A stretch of 41,106 nt of DNA, taken from assembly GCA_022749935.1 (NCBI GenBank), contig JAKIWQ010000002.1, positions 66,480 to 107,585 on the forward strand, written 5' to 3'. The DNA comes from Thermoplasmata archaeon (lineage in GTDB: Archaea; Thermoplasmatota; Thermoplasmata; Lutacidiplasmatales; UBA184). Below, one piece after another: positions 27,645-35,324 of the stretch. A program made the translations under genes and the position numbers. The notes beneath the pieces were generated by a model, which was given only the letters and a program-made list of their open reading frames with translations, did no database searches and was not told where the DNA came from. The stretch's first letter is position 1; each line of letters opens with the position of its first letter.

Positions 27645-28049
27645 TCACTCGAGAAGGTCCTCGAGTTCCCCGGCGACGAGCGTCAGGAGCTGGTCGAGCG
27701 CCCGGTTCTTGAGCTCCGTGATGTGGCCCGTGTCGGTCTCGAGCCGGGCGAGGAACTCGTCTCCGTCGCGGACGAACGACAGGGAGAGCAGGTGCCGACG
27801 TCCGTCCGACCGGCGGGGTTCGGGGACGGGCAGCGGGGGTTCCGGCTTGGGCGCGGATTTCTTGGGAGGGGCGGCCTTGGTCGGGGTCGAGGGCTTGTGC
27901 GGCGCCGCCTTCGGCTTCGCCTTGACCGCCGACTTGGAGGCGGGTCTCGCACGGGACTTAACCGAAATCTTCCCGGCGGGCTTCGACCCCTTTTTCGGAG
28001 AGGGCTTCGGCCGGTGAGCCGCCGATTTGGAGGTGCGAGACGAGGGCAT
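27645..28049 (-). CDS. Hypothetical protein with Lys/Pro/Ala/Ser-rich histone-H1-like N-terminal tail
   Basis: MPSSRTSKSAAHRPKPSPKKGSKPAGKISVKSRARPASKSAVKAKPKAAPHKPSTPTKAAPPKKSAPKPEPP followed by a compact C-terminal domain; TATA-like box on the minus strand near 28085. Confidence 0.65.
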   Translation of the reverse strand: MPSSRTSKSAAHRPKPSPKKGSKPAGKISVKSRARPASKSAVKAKPKAAPHKPSTPTKAAPPKKSAPKPEPPLPVPEPRRSDGRRHLLSLSFVRDGDEFLARLETDTGHITELKNRALDQLLTLVAGELEDLLE

Positions 28050-28143
28050 GAGGTGCTGCCTTGAGTCGGCCGCACTTAGCCCCCCTATTTATGGATATGG
28101 CGCTGCACCACACACTACCGAGCCCGATTCCCCGCGACGGGCA

Positions 28144-28163
28144 CGTCTTTAGACGGTACCGTC
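28144..28163. promoter_or_regulatory. Two overlapping dyads at the promoter of the 618-aa membrane protein gene
   Basis: CGTCT-TT-AGACG (28144-28155) overlapping the perfect palindrome GACGGTACCGTC (28152-28163), covering the TATA-like TCTTTAGA ~30 nt before ATG 28179. Confidence 0.45.
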
Positions 28164-28178
28164 CTCCCCGCCGCTGGA

Positions 28179-30035
28179 ATGAGCTCCGTCGCCGTGCCGA
28201 CGCCGCCCTCCGCCGAGCAGGCCGCCGGCGCCGTGCGGCCTCCCCTCACCTCCGCGACGGTGGTCCTCCTCGCCGGGCTAGCGCTCGTCCTCGTCTTCCT
28301 TGCGCTCGAACCTTTCCTCTCGTACGCGCTCTTCGGTTCGGACACGGGTGAGTACTACGCCCTCACCTCGGCGTTGATCTCCTCGGGGCATCTCCCCCAC
28401 GGCACCGCCTACGGGGGTTGGGGGGCCGCTTATCCCGATTTTCCTGGGACATTCCTCCTCGCGGGATCCGCTGCCGGGGCTCTCGGCCTCGACCCCTTCT
28501 CCGCGCTGTCCATCGTGATCCCGGTCGTCGCCGTCCTCTCCGTCCTCCCGCTCTTCCTGCTCTTCCGCCGGCTCTATTCCAACGACACGGTCGCCCTCTT
28601 GGGAGCCGCCGTCGCGTCGGTCGCGATGCCGCGACTCTTCTCCCTCGCCCACCCGGCGCCCCTCGCACTCGGCGACTTCCTGTGCGTAGCCGCGCTGTGG
28701 ATGTTGGTCGAGAGCCGGCAGGATCGTCGGTGGTACCTGCCCCTCGGGCTCCTCGGCGGCGCCCTCATCCTTACGCACCATCTCTCGTCCTACTTCTTCG
28801 TCATCAGCGCCCTCGGGGGACTCCTCTTCCTCGAACTCTGGCGGCCGCACCTGTGGAGTCGGCGCTTCCCGACCCGGGAACTCGTCTTCCTCGGGACCTT
28901 TGTCACCACGACGTTCGTCTACTGGTTCTATGGGACGACGGCGTTCGTGACCAAGGTCATCCTCTACAGCCTGCCCTACCCCTCGTACGTAGGGTTCGCC
29001 GCGTTCGAGGCGACCGCCCTCCTCGGCGTGGTCGTGGTCGGCCTCCTGATCCGGTGGCGACGCGGGATCCCATCGACGCGGCGGGTTTGGGTCCGACTCC
29101 CGTCGGACCGGAGTGTCTGGCGCGACTGCGCCCTCATCGTCACGATCGTCTTTGGATTGGTGTCGGTCCTGCTGTTCGTCCCCATCCCGGGGACGGGTCA
29201 GAGCACCGTCCCCGGCGCCGTCCTGTGGTTCTCCCCCCTCCTCGCCCTCGGCCTGTTCGGGTCGGGAAGCCGGCGGAGCCCCTCCCTCGCCCGACTCGGC
29301 CCGTTCGGCCTCTCCTGGCTCGGCGCCCTCGGTCTCTCCGCCGGAGCGTTGCTGGCCGTCGCCGCGGTCGCCTCGACCAGTCCTCGGTACACCGTCGCGG
29401 CGAGCGTCGCCGCAACGATTTCTCCGGACCGACACGTGGAGTACCTGTTCCTTCCGCTCGGCCTGCTGCTGGCGATCGGAATCGCTCGGGCGGTGGCCCG
29501 TGCCGGAGATGCCGGCGGTCGCCGCGCCCTGTGGGCCGCCTCGCTCGGGGTGGTCGTCCTGCTTGGGGCCAACGCGGGGATCGTCTACCCCCCTCCCTCC
29601 GATTTTGGGGGATTTCAGGAAGGGCTCACTCACGGGGACGCGGCGCTGTGGATGTGGGTGGGGATCGCGGTCCCCTCGACCTGGACGGTCGCGAGCGACC
29701 ATCGCTTGAGTTCGATGGTCTTCGGGTTCGACGGGAATCCGGCGACGTGGGTGACCACGCCCGCGTTGTTCAACGGTCATCACCCCTCGACCGCGGCGGC
29801 CGACGAATTACGTAGCGTGGGTACGCCGAACCCGGCCCATCCGCATCCGGTCGACGTGGTCGCGGTCGATTCCGTCATGTTCACGGGGGTCGCTCTCGAC
29901 CCCGCCCAATTGGCCCTACCGCTCAGCGCGTCGGCGATCGCCTGGTTCCAGCAGCTCCCCTTCGTTCCTCTCTACGAGGACGGCGCGAGCGTGGTCTACC
30001 TGGTCGACGGCGCGTCCCTTCCGGCATCGCTGTAA
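28179..30035 (+). CDS. Large polytopic membrane protein, possibly glycosyltransferase-like; function unassigned
   Basis: Numerous hydrophobic segments across 618 aa; SDTGEYYALTSALISSGHLPHG extracytoplasmic loop; soluble C-terminal region. Confidence 0.7.
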   Translation: MSSVAVPTPPSAEQAAGAVRPPLTSATVVLLAGLALVLVFLALEPFLSYALFGSDTGEYYALTSALISSGHLPHGTAYGGWGAAYPDFPGTFLLAGSAAGALGLDPFSALSIVIPVVAVLSVLPLFLLFRRLYSNDTVALLGAAVASVAMPRLFSLAHPAPLALGDFLCVAALWMLVESRQDRRWYLPLGLLGGALILTHHLSSYFFVISALGGLLFLELWRPHLWSRRFPTRELVFLGTFVTTTFVYWFYGTTAFVTKVILYSLPYPSYVGFAAFEATALLGVVVVGLLIRWRRGIPSTRRVWVRLPSDRSVWRDCALIVTIVFGLVSVLLFVPIPGTGQSTVPGAVLWFSPLLALGLFGSGSRRSPSLARLGPFGLSWLGALGLSAGALLAVAAVASTSPRYTVAASVAATISPDRHVEYLFLPLGLLLAIGIARAVARAGDAGGRRALWAASLGVVVLLGANAGIVYPPPSDFGGFQEGLTHGDAALWMWVGIAVPSTWTVASDHRLSSMVFGFDGNPATWVTTPALFNGHHPSTAAADELRSVGTPNPAHPHPVDVVAVDSVMFTGVALDPAQLALPLSASAIAWFQQLPFVPLYEDGASVVYLVDGASLPASL

Positions 30036-30742
30036 GGCACGAGGGTCCCGTCCCGACGCCACACCAGCAGCGGCGTCCGGCTTCCGGAGGAGAGCTCGCT
30101 CAGGGCCCTTCGAGCCCAGGCGAGTTTCGAGCGCTTTCGGGCCGCGAGCTCGGGGGTGGGTTCCTCGACATGGTCAAAATCGAATCCCCAGAGGAGGATC
30201 CGAGCCGCGCCGGCCGTCTCGGCAAGGAACGCCGAGCGGTCCCCGTCGGTGAACCCTCCGACGTCGAGGAGACCGTTCCCGGGGGGTCCCGCCCACGAGC
30301 CCGCCAACTCGCCCGGGAACTGGGGCACCCACTCCTCGAGCGCCTCCCGGTTGTCCCCGTGCGCGTGGACGACGACGAGGCTCCCCCGACGGTTCGCGTT
30401 CACCTCGGAGGCGACCGGCCCGTCCAGGTCGCTCACCACGACATCCGGAACGATCCCGGCCTCGAGGCACGTCGCGGCCGCCCCGTCGGCCGCGACGGTA
30501 CCGATCCCCGCCCCCGTGAAGGGACGGCGCCAGAGCGGCGGCGGGCCGGCCCGCGGTGCGAGGCCGACCACGACCACCTCTTTCCCTCGCAAGCGCGACG
30601 TCACGCGCTCGAGGGGATGCTCGAGGGCCGCGAGGGGCAGGAGCTCCCGCAATCGTGCGGCACTTGCCTCTTCCCGGTCCATGGCAAAGCCGAGCTCCCG
30701 TCGGAGCTTCTCGTAGAAGGGGGCCCAGTCCGCGTACTCCAA
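29996..30742 (-). CDS. MptE-like 6-hydroxymethylpterin diphosphokinase (DUF115) family protein
   Basis: VAADGAAATCLEAGIVPDVVVSDLDG, VVHAHGDNREAL, FTDGDRSAFLAE. Start placed at TTG (30742) giving EYADWAPFYEKLRREL..., ~29 nt from the TATA; the tracked start at 30820 overlaps ftsZ. Confidence 0.78.
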   Translation of the reverse strand: MEYADWAPFYEKLRRELGFAMDREEASAARLRELLPLAALEHPLERVTSRLRGKEVVVVGLAPRAGPPPLWRRPFTGAGIGTVAADGAAATCLEAGIVPDVVVSDLDGPVASEVNANRRGSLVVVHAHGDNREALEEWVPQFPGELAGSWAGPPGNGLLDVGGFTDGDRSAFLAETAGAARILLWGFDFDHVEEPTPELAARKRSKLAWARRALSELSSGSRTPLLVWRRDGTLVPYSDAGRDAPSTR

Positions 30743-30766
30743 CGGGCCGCCGACTCCCCGCGAGTG

Positions 30767-30774
30767 CTTTATAG
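30767..30774. promoter_or_regulatory. Single TATA box shared by divergent mptE-like and ftsZ genes
   Basis: GTGCTTTATAGTG is the only AT-rich stretch between the genes; ~29 nt from the TTG on the minus strand, ~40 nt from ATG 30811 on the plus strand. Confidence 0.5.
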
Positions 30775-30810
30775 TGAGGACCCTGCTCCCGCCGCCGGGT
30801 ACTCCCCTTG

Positions 30811-31935
30811 ATGCGACCACTCGCCCAGGAAATCCTCTCCCATCTTCCGGGAGAGGCGAAGCGTGGAACCGAACCGCTCCCGCCGACGAACGACGACGCC
30901 GAACTCGAAGCGGTCTTGGCCTCGCTCAAGACGAACATCAAGGTCGTAGGATGCGGCGGAGGCGGCTGCAACACAATCAACCGTCTCGCGGAAGAGGGAC
31001 TCGCCGGCTCCGACATGATCGCCTGCAACACGGACGCCCAGCACCTCCTCGCGATCCACGCCCCGAAGAAGATCCTGCTCGGACGTCGGCTCACCCGCGG
31101 GCTCGGCGCCGGCGCCCTCCCTCAGGTCGGCGAGCAGGCGGCCCGTGAGGCCGAGGACGAGCTCAAGAAGGCGCTCGCCGGCTCGGACATGGTGTTCATC
31201 ACGCTGGGGCTCGGCGGAGGTACCGGGACCGGTTCCGCGTCGGTCGTGGCCCAGGTCGCGAAGGACGCGAACGGTGGTCAGCCGCTCACGATCGCGGTCT
31301 GTACGCTCCCGTTCGCCTCCGAGGGCCTCGTCCGAACCGAGAACGCGATGTGGGGGCTCGAACGGCTCCGCTCGGTCATCGACACCGTCATCACGATCCC
31401 GAACGACCGGCTGCTCGAGCTCGTCCCCCGTCTTCCGATCCAGACGGCGTTCAAGGTCGCCGACTCGGTCCTCGCCCGCGCGATCCGGGGGATCACCGAG
31501 ATCATCACGCGTCCGGGCCTCGTCAATCTCGACTTCAACGACCTGCGGACGATCATGAAGGGCGGCGGGGTCGCCCTCATCGGCATCGGCGAATCCGAAA
31601 GCGAGAACCGGGCCGAGGACGCGGTCCTCGAGGCGATCCACTCCCCCCTCCTCCACGTCGACATCGCCGGCGCCACGGGGGCGCTCATCAACGTGACCGG
31701 TGGTCCGGACATGACCGTCAGCGAGGCCCAGAAGGCGGCCGAGGTCGTCCAGAAGGCCATCAGCCCGACCGCCCGGATTATCTGGGGTGCGGCGGTCGAC
31801 CCTACGATGCAGAGCACCATCCGCGTCATGCTGGTGGTAACCGGAGTTAAATCCCCCCAGATTTTCGGTGGGGCGCCGACCACGGGGGCCGGACCGGGGC
31901 GCAAGCCCGGACCGGACATCGACGTCGTGCGCTAG
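30811..31935 (+). CDS. ftsZ: Cell division protein FtsZ
   Basis: IKVVGCGGGGCNTINRL, GLGGGTGTGSASVVAQVAK tubulin signature, NLDFNDLRTIMKGGGVALIGIGES. Confidence 0.97.
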   Translation: MRPLAQEILSHLPGEAKRGTEPLPPTNDDAELEAVLASLKTNIKVVGCGGGGCNTINRLAEEGLAGSDMIACNTDAQHLLAIHAPKKILLGRRLTRGLGAGALPQVGEQAAREAEDELKKALAGSDMVFITLGLGGGTGTGSASVVAQVAKDANGGQPLTIAVCTLPFASEGLVRTENAMWGLERLRSVIDTVITIPNDRLLELVPRLPIQTAFKVADSVLARAIRGITEIITRPGLVNLDFNDLRTIMKGGGVALIGIGESESENRAEDAVLEAIHSPLLHVDIAGATGALINVTGGPDMTVSEAQKAAEVVQKAISPTARIIWGAAVDPTMQSTIRVMLVVTGVKSPQIFGGAPTTGAGPGRKPGPDIDVVR

Positions 31936-31941
31936 GGTACC

Positions 31942-32187
31942 ATGGCTTTCCTTGACCGCGCCCGCCGCGCCCAGGAGGAGTTCGACGGCCGGCTCCGCAC
32001 GTTTGGCCACGGAAAGTACGGCCGGATCCTGCGGATGGCGCGCCGACCGACCTCCGAAGAGTACGTCAAGGTCCTCGAGGTCACGTGGCTCGGCGCGGTC
32101 ATCATCGGTTCCACGGGCTTCCTGCTCTACATCTTCTTCTCCCAGGTCGGACCCTGGTTCTGGGCCAACGTGCTGACGGGGCTCTAG
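31942..32187 (+). CDS. secE: Protein translocase subunit SecE/Sec61 gamma
   Basis: Short amphipathic N-terminus RRPTSEEYVKVLEVTWLGAVIIGSTGFLLYIFF plus single TM; in the ftsZ-secE-spt5-rpl11 order. Confidence 0.88.
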   Translation: MAFLDRARRAQEEFDGRLRTFGHGKYGRILRMARRPTSEEYVKVLEVTWLGAVIIGSTGFLLYIFFSQVGPWFWANVLTGL

Positions 32188-32200
32188 GGCGGTCGGGGCC

Positions 32201-33196
32201 ATGTCCGGGAACGAGGACGAGATCGGGCTGCTGTCGGGCACCCCGACGGCCCCGACCGGGCCGAAGCCCACGGCGGCCACGGCCGCGACCCCGGTCCATC
32301 TGACCGAGGACGCGGCGCATGTCGCGACCCCGAAGCTCGACAGCCGCATGTTCCTCTCGCTCCAGGCCGCGGACGACACGGCCCGGAACTTGACCGCGGG
32401 GACGATCACGACCCTCTCCGCCGTCCTCACGAGCAAGGCGCCGGGTCCGGCGAGCGCGAAACTCACGATCGAGGTCGGTTACACCTCGACCTACCCCGGC
32501 GAGGGAGCCGAGTGGCCGGTCCGCTGGACGCCCCCGGGCAAGCGCCAGATGCTCGACCTCTTCCCGCGCAAGGAGTCCCACAAGATCGCGCTGCAACCGG
32601 GAGCGGGTGTACCCCTCTCGTTCGAGGTCACGGCCCCGGTCGGGGTCCGGTACGGGGACCGGGTCGAGGTCCGCCTGGCCGCCGAACTCGAGGAGGACGG
32701 CAACCCCGTCAAATTGACCCTCGCCTGCGTCGCCCGCCAGGCGGTCCTCGCGATCAAGACCTCGCGGGGATACGAGCGGGAGGTCGCCGACACGCTGCTC
32801 GCCCGGGCCGAGGAGAAACCCGATGTGGTCTTCTCGCTCCTCGTCCCGAGCTCGCTCCGAGGGTACGTCTTTGCCGAGGGGATGAGCTTCGAGGGCGTTC
32901 GCGAGATGTTGAAAGGGATCCGCAAGGCCCGCGGCCTCGTGGAAGGCGAGACGACCCTCAAGGAGGTCGAGCCGCTCCTCGTCCCCAAGATCACGGTCGA
33001 AGGGTTCGTCGAGGGCGCGATCGTCGAGCTCATCTCGGGACCGTTCAAGGGCGAGAAGGCCCGCGTGAAGAAGATCGACCAGGCCAAGGAAGAGATCACG
33101 GTCGAGCTCATTGAGGCGGTCGTGCCCATCCCGGTCACCGTCCGGGGGGACCACGTCCGCATGCTGGAACGGGGAGGTTCGAAGGGTGGCAGTTGA
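32201..33196 (+). CDS. spt5: Transcription elongation factor Spt5/NusG with long N-terminal extension
   Basis: C-terminal NGN-KOW (LAIKTSRGYEREVADTLLARAEEK...GYVFAEGM...EGAIVELISGPFKGEKARVKKIDQAKEEITVELIEAVVPIPVTV) preceded by ~180 extra residues. Confidence 0.88.
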   Translation: MSGNEDEIGLLSGTPTAPTGPKPTAATAATPVHLTEDAAHVATPKLDSRMFLSLQAADDTARNLTAGTITTLSAVLTSKAPGPASAKLTIEVGYTSTYPGEGAEWPVRWTPPGKRQMLDLFPRKESHKIALQPGAGVPLSFEVTAPVGVRYGDRVEVRLAAELEEDGNPVKLTLACVARQAVLAIKTSRGYEREVADTLLARAEEKPDVVFSLLVPSSLRGYVFAEGMSFEGVREMLKGIRKARGLVEGETTLKEVEPLLVPKITVEGFVEGAIVELISGPFKGEKARVKKIDQAKEEITVELIEAVVPIPVTVRGDHVRMLERGGSKGGS

Positions 33197-33653
33197 GGTC
33201 AGTGTCCTCGTAGAGGGCGGAAAGGCGGCGGCCGGTGCGACGCTCGGCTCGGCGCTCGGACCGCTCGGCGTCAACGTCGGTCAGGTCGTCACGAAGATCA
33301 ACGAAGAGACGAAGCAGTTCGCCGGGATGCGGGTGCCCGTCATTATCCGGGTCGACCCCAACACCCGGTCGTTCACGCTCGTGGTCGGTCGTCCTCCCGT
33401 GGCCGCCCTCCTCCTGAAAGAGGCGAAGAAGGAGAAGGGGTCGGGCAAGCCGAAGACCGAGACCATCGGGGACGTCTCGCTGGACGCCGTCCGCCGGATC
33501 GCGGAGGCGAAGGGCGAGGACCTCCACGGCCGTACGAAGGAAGAGCAGGCGAACCAGGTCATCGGAACCTGCGTTTCCCTCGGCCTCACCGTCGACGGCC
33601 AGGACCCCCGCTTGCTCTTGAAGGAACGCGTGGCCGCCCGAGGCGCGCGATGA
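33186..33653 (+). CDS. rpl11: 50S ribosomal protein L11
   Basis: GTG start overlapping the spt5 end; GKAAAGATLGSALGPLGVNVGQVVTKINEETKQFAGMRVPVII...GTCVSLGLTVDG. Confidence 0.95.
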   Translation: MAVEVSVLVEGGKAAAGATLGSALGPLGVNVGQVVTKINEETKQFAGMRVPVIIRVDPNTRSFTLVVGRPPVAALLLKEAKKEKGSGKPKTETIGDVSLDAVRRIAEAKGEDLHGRTKEEQANQVIGTCVSLGLTVDGQDPRLLLKERVAARGAR

Positions 33654-33946
33654 TGGGGGGACCGGGCGGTCCTCCGCCCGACCTCGCGAACGCCGAGATC
33701 GTCGACTACCAGACGATCGAGGGCGACGGAAAGGTCCGTCTCAAGTTGAAGGACGGCTCCGTCGTCGAGATCCGCCTCGAGATCATGAACATCCTCCGGG
33801 CCGGCAACGACCCGAACACCGGCCTACCCGCCTACATCGTGCAGTCGGCACCGCTCGTGCGGCTGGTGGAGTGCCCGAAGGAACTCCGCAAGGCTCCGCT
33901 CCGGCCCGGCGGCCGGGACCCCAAGGCGGTCACCGGGTTCGGCTGA
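33650..33946 (+). CDS. Small conserved-looking hypothetical protein, translationally coupled to rpl11
   Basis: ATGATG overlaps the rpl11 TGA; 98 aa (NAEIVDYQTIEGDGKVRLKLKDGSVVEIRLEIMNILRAGNDPNTGLPAYIVQSAPLVRLVECPKELRK). Confidence 0.75.
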   Translation: MMGGPGGPPPDLANAEIVDYQTIEGDGKVRLKLKDGSVVEIRLEIMNILRAGNDPNTGLPAYIVQSAPLVRLVECPKELRKAPLRPGGRDPKAVTGFG

Positions 33947-34015
33947 GCGCGACGCCCCCGCGGGTTCGTTCCCGGTCGCCGTAAGTCCTATACCCGCGGC
34001 CCGGGTCGGCCCTCC

Positions 34016-34333
34016 GTGGTCGACCTGCAGGAGACCCCGGCCACCCCACCCTTCGATCCCGGGGGGGACGAGCGGATCGGATACTTCGTCTCCGGCGCGA
34101 CCCTCCTCTTCCTCGGATGGGTCCTCGGCGTGGCCCTCAACCTGCTCCTCCACTGGGAGGCGCGGATGGGTCCGTTCCAGCTCTGGGGGGTCCATTTCGG
34201 ACCGAGCCTCGGACCGTTCGCCTGGGCCGTCTTCGGACTCGGTCTCGTGACCGGAGCGCTGGGGGCGGCGATCCTCGCCGTCGGACGCTCGGCGACGAAA
34301 GGCCCGTTCGTCCTTCCGGGTGCCGACTACTGA
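34016..34333 (+). CDS. Small hypothetical membrane protein (two predicted TM segments)
   Basis: FVSGATLLFLGWVLGVALNLLLHW and FAWAVFGLGLVTGALGAAILAV. Confidence 0.6.
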   Translation: MVDLQETPATPPFDPGGDERIGYFVSGATLLFLGWVLGVALNLLLHWEARMGPFQLWGVHFGPSLGPFAWAVFGLGLVTGALGAAILAVGRSATKGPFVLPGADY

Positions 34334-34542
34334 ATCCGACCGGTCAACGGTCCGCCCCGAGTCACTCGGCGCGACGGGGGGCTTCGAGCTTCCACCGGAT
34401 TCTTCGTCCGGCGCTGGGCGCTCGCGCAGTCCGAGCACACCCGCTCATCCGCGTCGAGGCACCCCCGGCAGAACGTCCGGCCGCAGACGGTGCACCCGAG
34501 CGTGGCGGGGATTCCGCACCGTGCACATTGGCCGACGAACAT
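34327..34542 (-). CDS. Small zinc-finger protein (B-box-like cysteine pattern)
   Basis: QCARCGIPATLGCTVCGRTFCRGCLDADERVCSDCASAQ: four CxxC-type knuckles. Confidence 0.65.
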   Translation of the reverse strand: MFVGQCARCGIPATLGCTVCGRTFCRGCLDADERVCSDCASAQRRTKNPVEARSPPSRRVTRGGPLTGRIQ

Positions 34543-34548
34543 CGTGGG

Positions 34549-35310
34549 TCACTCCAGGATCGACCCGGTCCGTCCGAGAACTCGGCTCGCCTTAAGACCT
34601 TCGACGAACCCGAGGGAGTACGACCCCTTCGTGACGTAATCGGCGGCCGCCCGGGCGCGGGGACTCCCGGACGGGAAGCTGACCCCGAACCCTGCGGCCC
34701 GGAGCATCTGGACATCGTTGTCGCCATCGCCGAGGACGACCGCGTCGGCGAGCGACCAGCCGAGCGGGGCGAGGGCGCGGACGAGGGCCGGCGCCTTTCC
34801 GGCGCCCCGTTCCATGAGATGGATGGCGTATCCGGTCGACTCGACGGCGATCGGGTGGGAGCGGACGCACGCGCGGACCGCCGCCACGGAAACGTTGGGT
34901 TCGAGGGCGACCTCGCTCTCCCGCCAGCGGTCGGTGAACAACCGACGCACCGGTAGGCCGGCCCGACGGAGCACCCGGTACGCAACGAGCGCGGGCCGCC
35001 GGTCGGCGAGCCGTCGGACCCGGTCGCGACCGTCCGCTCCCTTCCACCACAGCATCCCGCCGTTCTCCGCGACGATCGGACCCGTGAGACCGAGCGACCG
35101 ATGGAGGGCGAGCGCGATGGGGAGGACGTTTCCGGTCGCGAGGACCACCGGGATCTGGCGATCTTCCAGGGCGCGTACGCACCGGAGCGCTTCCGGGTCG
35201 AGGCGGCGCGAGGCGTCCGTGAGGGTTCCATCGACATCCGTGACGACGAGGGCGTACTGTCGTCGCGTGATGTCGGATCCTTTCGGTGGCGCGCGTCCCC
35301 CTCGGCCCAT
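34549..35310 (-). CDS. HAD-family phosphatase, archaeal phosphoglycolate phosphatase-like
   Basis: VVTDVDGTLTD, VVLATGNVLP, IVAENGGMLWW, VVLGDGDNDVQML. Start at ATG 35310; the longer tracked ORF overlaps gatE. Confidence 0.9.
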   Translation of the reverse strand: MGRGGRAPPKGSDITRRQYALVVTDVDGTLTDASRRLDPEALRCVRALEDRQIPVVLATGNVLPIALALHRSLGLTGPIVAENGGMLWWKGADGRDRVRRLADRRPALVAYRVLRRAGLPVRRLFTDRWRESEVALEPNVSVAAVRACVRSHPIAVESTGYAIHLMERGAGKAPALVRALAPLGWSLADAVVLGDGDNDVQMLRAAGFGVSFPSGSPRARAAADYVTKGSYSLGFVEGLKASRVLGRTGSILE

Positions 35311-35324
35311 CTTCGTCCTCCCGT

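Noticed and set aside
28278-29783. 501-aa minus-strand ORF opposite the membrane protein
   Set aside because: Extreme Arg/Glu/Gly composition mirrors antisense reading of a hydrophobic GC-rich gene; the plus frame has a coherent TM pattern and promoter.
30769-32466. 565-aa minus-strand ORF across ftsZ-secE-spt5
   Set aside because: Overlaps three confidently assigned genes; no motif of its own.
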